Shown piece after piece: positions 53,846-56,352 of a stretch of DNA of 56,352 nt. The notes below the pieces were generated by a model, which saw nothing but the letters and a program-made list of their open reading frames with translations, did no database searches and was not told the origin of the DNA. Every line of letters starts with the position of its first letter. Within the stretch, counting starts at the first letter, position 1. Origin of the DNA: Nocardioides sp. IC4_145. Lineage in GTDB: Bacteria; Actinomycetota; Actinomycetes; Propionibacteriales; Nocardioidaceae. Where the stretch lies: the NCBI RefSeq assembly GCF_011250565.1, contig NZ_JAANMS010000033.1, forward strand, positions 1-56,352, given 5' to 3'. Both the position numbers and the translations under genes were made by a program.

Positions 53846-54957
53846 GCCGCCGCAGGGAACCGGTTTTCGACGGCATGCGCGGTCCCCACGCCTTCACCTT
53901 TGCACCTGGCCTGCCCGCGCTGAGCGCGAGCGCCGAGGAGTCGGACCCGGGCCTCTCCGAACTCGATCGGCAGTTGATCCGGATCCTGCAGCAGGACGGC
54001 CGACGGTCGTTCGCCGCGATCGCCAGGGACCTCGACGTCCCCGAGAAGACCGCGCGCCGCCGCGTGCACGAGCTCGTCGAGGACGGCGTCATCCACATCA
54101 CGACCGTGTCCTACCCAGGCCTTCTCGGCTTTGAGACCATCGCGATGATCGGCATCACGGTCGACCCCGGGGCCCGCGTCAAAGACGTCGTCAGCTCGTT
54201 CATCCACCTCGAGGCGGTCGACTACGCAGTCATCACGACCGGTCGCTACAACGCGCTGATCGAAGTGCTCTGCCGCGACCGCAACGAGCTGCTGGAGTTC
54301 GTCAACGACACGCTGCCCCAGCGACCCGGCGTAACGTCCGCCGAGGTGCTGCCCTACCTCGACCTGTACTACCAGGAGCCGGCCTGGGAGGCGGCGCAGT
54401 CGAAGCCCGGCAGCGCCTCGCGCGCCCACCCCTCGACGCTGGACGGGGTGGACTACGAGATCATGCGCGTCCTCCACGACAACGGCCGGCTGCCGTTCGC
54501 CACGGTCGGCGAGCAGGTCGGACTGTCGGAATCGCAGGTGCGCAAGCGGGTCGCGCGGCTCATCGAGGCCCAGTCGATGCGAATCACCGCGATTGTGAAC
54601 CCCCGCAGCCTGAGTTTCGACACCGTGGTGTGGGTGGCGCTCAAGGTCCGGGGCGACAGCGGCGTCGCCGCCGTCGCGGACCGGCTGGCCCGGATCCCCT
54701 CGATCACCTACGTGGCGATCACCGCGGGCCGGTTCGACATCATGGCGGAGGCGGTGTGCCGGACCACCGAGGACGTCATGCGCCTCGTCGACGAGGAAGT
54801 CCGAGGCCTCGGCGGCGTCGCCGACACCGAGGTCATGCTGTGCTTGGACCTGTACTACGAAGCCGTGCAGTTTCCCCGCCAGGCGAAGACGCCACCTCGC
54901 GAGGCCGCGGCGGCGCCCGACGCGGATGACGTGGCGGGCGTGGCAGCCCGGGCCTGA
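53842..54957 (+). CDS. Double-domain Lrp/AsnC regulator (module B)
   Basis: A 371-aa tandem Lrp protein. Unit 1 helix-turn-helix LDRQLIRILQQDGRRSFAAIARDLDVPEKTARRRV and unit 2 VDYEIMRVLHDNGRLPFATVGEQVGLSESQVRKRV each precede a ligand domain (YAVITTGRYNALIEVLCRD and YVAITAGRFDIMAEAVCRT). GTG 53842 overlaps the amidohydrolase stop (GTGA); ATG 53875 is an alternative. It is a paralog of the regulator at 31790 and probably controls the divergent promoters at 51.95-52.16 kb. Confidence 0.86.
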   Translation: MSRRREPVFDGMRGPHAFTFAPGLPALSASAEESDPGLSELDRQLIRILQQDGRRSFAAIARDLDVPEKTARRRVHELVEDGVIHITTVSYPGLLGFETIAMIGITVDPGARVKDVVSSFIHLEAVDYAVITTGRYNALIEVLCRDRNELLEFVNDTLPQRPGVTSAEVLPYLDLYYQEPAWEAAQSKPGSASRAHPSTLDGVDYEIMRVLHDNGRLPFATVGEQVGLSESQVRKRVARLIEAQSMRITAIVNPRSLSFDTVVWVALKVRGDSGVAAVADRLARIPSITYVAITAGRFDIMAEAVCRTTEDVMRLVDEEVRGLGGVADTEVMLCLDLYYEAVQFPRQAKTPPREAAAAPDADDVAGVAARA

Positions 54958-55743
54958 CCGGCACTTCACTGAACCCGTCGCAGGCAGTGCCCGGCCCTGA
55001 CGCGCCCCAGTATTCGCTGGACACACGGCGTGCCTCGGTCTTCTTGATCGCCTCGCCAGCGCCTATATGGGGCTTGCAGTCATTGGATAACACCGACCTG
55101 ATGAGCTGGTGCTCGGATACATGCCCCTCGAGTCCCGGTCGTGACGCTGCGACGGCCCGCGCACACGGATGGTCCCTTGCAACAACCATCCTCATCTGAC
55201 GCGATCAGCGCAGTCCGGCCAGACTGCGGCGAGTCACAGGCGGGTGGCGAGTCCCCGGGTCGTCTGGACCGCGGTTCGTACCGATGGACGCTCATGCCGA
55301 GAACGCGTACATCCGCGCGCGGTACGCCGCCGCTCGGGCCTGGGAACGCTGGCCCTTGTCGATGTCCTCTGCGTTGGCATCCTCTCGCGTGGCAGAACGA
55401 ATATTGGCCTGTCGGTACTGGCGTCGTCGCCTTCGGGCCCTGCCGAGTGAATCGTTGGGGACGTCCTCAGTCCGACCTGCGATCGGTACGCGCACTGAGG
55501 TCGCGTTCCCGCCGGAAAGTCCCGCCATTGGTACTCGCGTCGCGGCCGACGATGCGGAGCGGTGAATGCGATCGGCTTCGGGCTGAAACCACCCGCAGTA
55601 GATAGCGGCGCAGGAAGTGACGCGACGGCGGCCCGCCCCCTATTCCTTCGTAGTCGCCGACCAGCGCCTGGGAAGTTACGGCGCAACCGCCAGTGCAACC
55701 GCCGCCGGCCTCGCTGCCGTGACGCTAGCGAGGCGGACGTCAT
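54958..55743. other. Stretch without a recognisable gene
   Basis: A weak inverted repeat (GGCACT at 54960 with AGTGCC at 54986) might end the regulator transcript. The rest has short open frames on both strands but none that I recognise. Confidence 0.35.
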
Positions 55744-56062
55744 TCAGTCGCCCAAATCCGGCACCCACCCCCCGTCATCGGCACGAGACTCGCTGGCGAG
55801 CCGCCGCAGCCTCGTGGCGTCGCGCATCGTCACCGTTTGGCCGCACAACTCGCCGGCCTCGCTCAAGGACAGGCCTTCTCCCTCGGGCAGCTCCGGCTGC
55901 GCCTTCCCAGCGCGCTTCTCGGTCTCAGCTACTGCAGCGTCGCGCTCCCCGAGAGCACCCATGACACGCTCTCGGTCCGGCGATCATTCGACGCTCCCGC
56001 TCCGCGCGGCGCTGCCGCTTCCGGCCACCTCCCGTGCTGTACGCCGCGCCCTCTGCCTGATC
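55744..56062 (-). pseudogene. Decayed gene of a mobile-element-type hypothetical protein
   Basis: The last 72 codons are open and read ALGERDAAVAETEKRAGKA, EGLSLSEAGELCGQTVTMRD and ATRLRRLASESRADDGG. Upstream in two other frames are MIRQRARRTARE and RKRQRRAERERRMIA, which would make a basic coiled-coil N-terminus. I associate this layout with small hypothetical proteins near integrases and replication genes of actinobacterial integrative elements. Two frameshifts make it inactive. Confidence 0.45.
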
Positions 56063-56352
56063 ATGAACTCGGACAGTCACCTACGAAACTCGGCCGACCC
56101 CGGACGATCACCGAACCGCAGAAGCGTACAAACACGCTTCCCTCGAGCCGATCGTCGAGCCGGTCCAAGACGGACGCCTCAGCCGTCACCTGCGCTCCTC
56201 AGCGTCCTCCCGAATTCGAGCGACGGACCAAGTGCCACACACCTCTTGCATCCAGGAGTATGAGTCGTCCGACGAAACTCGGACAGGTACCGCGCCACCG
56301 CCGGGAAAGCTCGACCTCTTGCTGCCCGTCCCCCCTGCTCGTGCGGGGCGGG
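56063..56352. other. End of window, no gene recognised
   Basis: No protein, tRNA or clear signal is visible. An intact tRNA-Ala gene marking the other end of the island is not in the window. Confidence 0.4.

Noticed and set aside
54958..55743. Several minus- and plus-strand open frames of 90-170 codons
   Set aside because: They overlap each other on both strands, have Arg/Pro/Ser-rich composition and match no family I know.

Overview
The window is very GC-rich DNA with dense, head-to-tail genes, GTG and occasional TTG starts, and actinobacterial families throughout: anchored-repeat surface proteins, an AztD-type zinc chaperone, a class E sortase, a PhoPR-like two-component pair and a type III glutamine synthetase. 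A Nocardioides-like actinobacterium is the best guess; there is no rRNA or intact tRNA to settle it.

1-12 kb is a zinc-uptake and surface-protein locus: two choice-of-anchor M surface proteins, a class E sortase, a divergent ABC ATPase and permease, a zinc-binding lipoprotein flanked by two AztD-like beta-propeller proteins, and a Zur-type Fur regulator broken by a frameshift. Four Zur-box-like palindromes sit in front of these genes.

12.6-21.5 kb is a cell-surface locus: a Cthe_2159-type carbohydrate-binding lipoprotein, a DUF4956 membrane protein, a VTC-type polyphosphate polymerase (frameshifted in an 8-G run), a CotH kinase lipoprotein, a PhoPR-like two-component system and a membrane-anchored S1C protease with a PDZ domain. 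Direct repeats with an 11-nt period, resembling the mycobacterial PhoP box, lie in the control regions of both the matrix genes and the regulator/protease pair.

At about 22.0 kb a 3' tRNA fragment (probably tRNA-Ala) followed by its terminator looks like the end of an integrated island that extends rightwards. It is followed by IS110 and IS21 debris and gene fragments.

24.3-55 kb is the catabolic part of the island and the most interesting region. Module A (24.3-34.4 kb) has a luciferase-like flavin monooxygenase, a flavin reductase, an amidohydrolase and two aldehyde dehydrogenases, the same five enzyme types as the pyridine ring-cleavage (pyr) pathway described in Arthrobacter, plus an NCS1 permease, a 53-aa single-span membrane protein, SnoaL-like and EthD proteins and a double-Lrp regulator. 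Module B (45.5-55 kb) repeats the logic with a single-component FAD monooxygenase, a sugar-type ABC transporter, a paralogous amidohydrolase, a succinate-semialdehyde dehydrogenase and a paralogous double-Lrp regulator. Between them (35.4-44.7 kb) lie an ammonium transporter and an eight-gene operon with a type III glutamine synthetase, a three-part glutamate-synthase-like enzyme (GlxBCD/MgsABC type), an FAD amine oxidoreductase, an M20 amidohydrolase, HutD and a cupin regulator. My reading is that the island takes up N-heterocycles or related amines, opens them with flavoenzymes, sends carbon to succinate and nitrogen to glutamate. The substrates are inference.

The last 1.4 kb holds only decayed sequence, including a fragment of a protein of the kind I associate with integrative elements.
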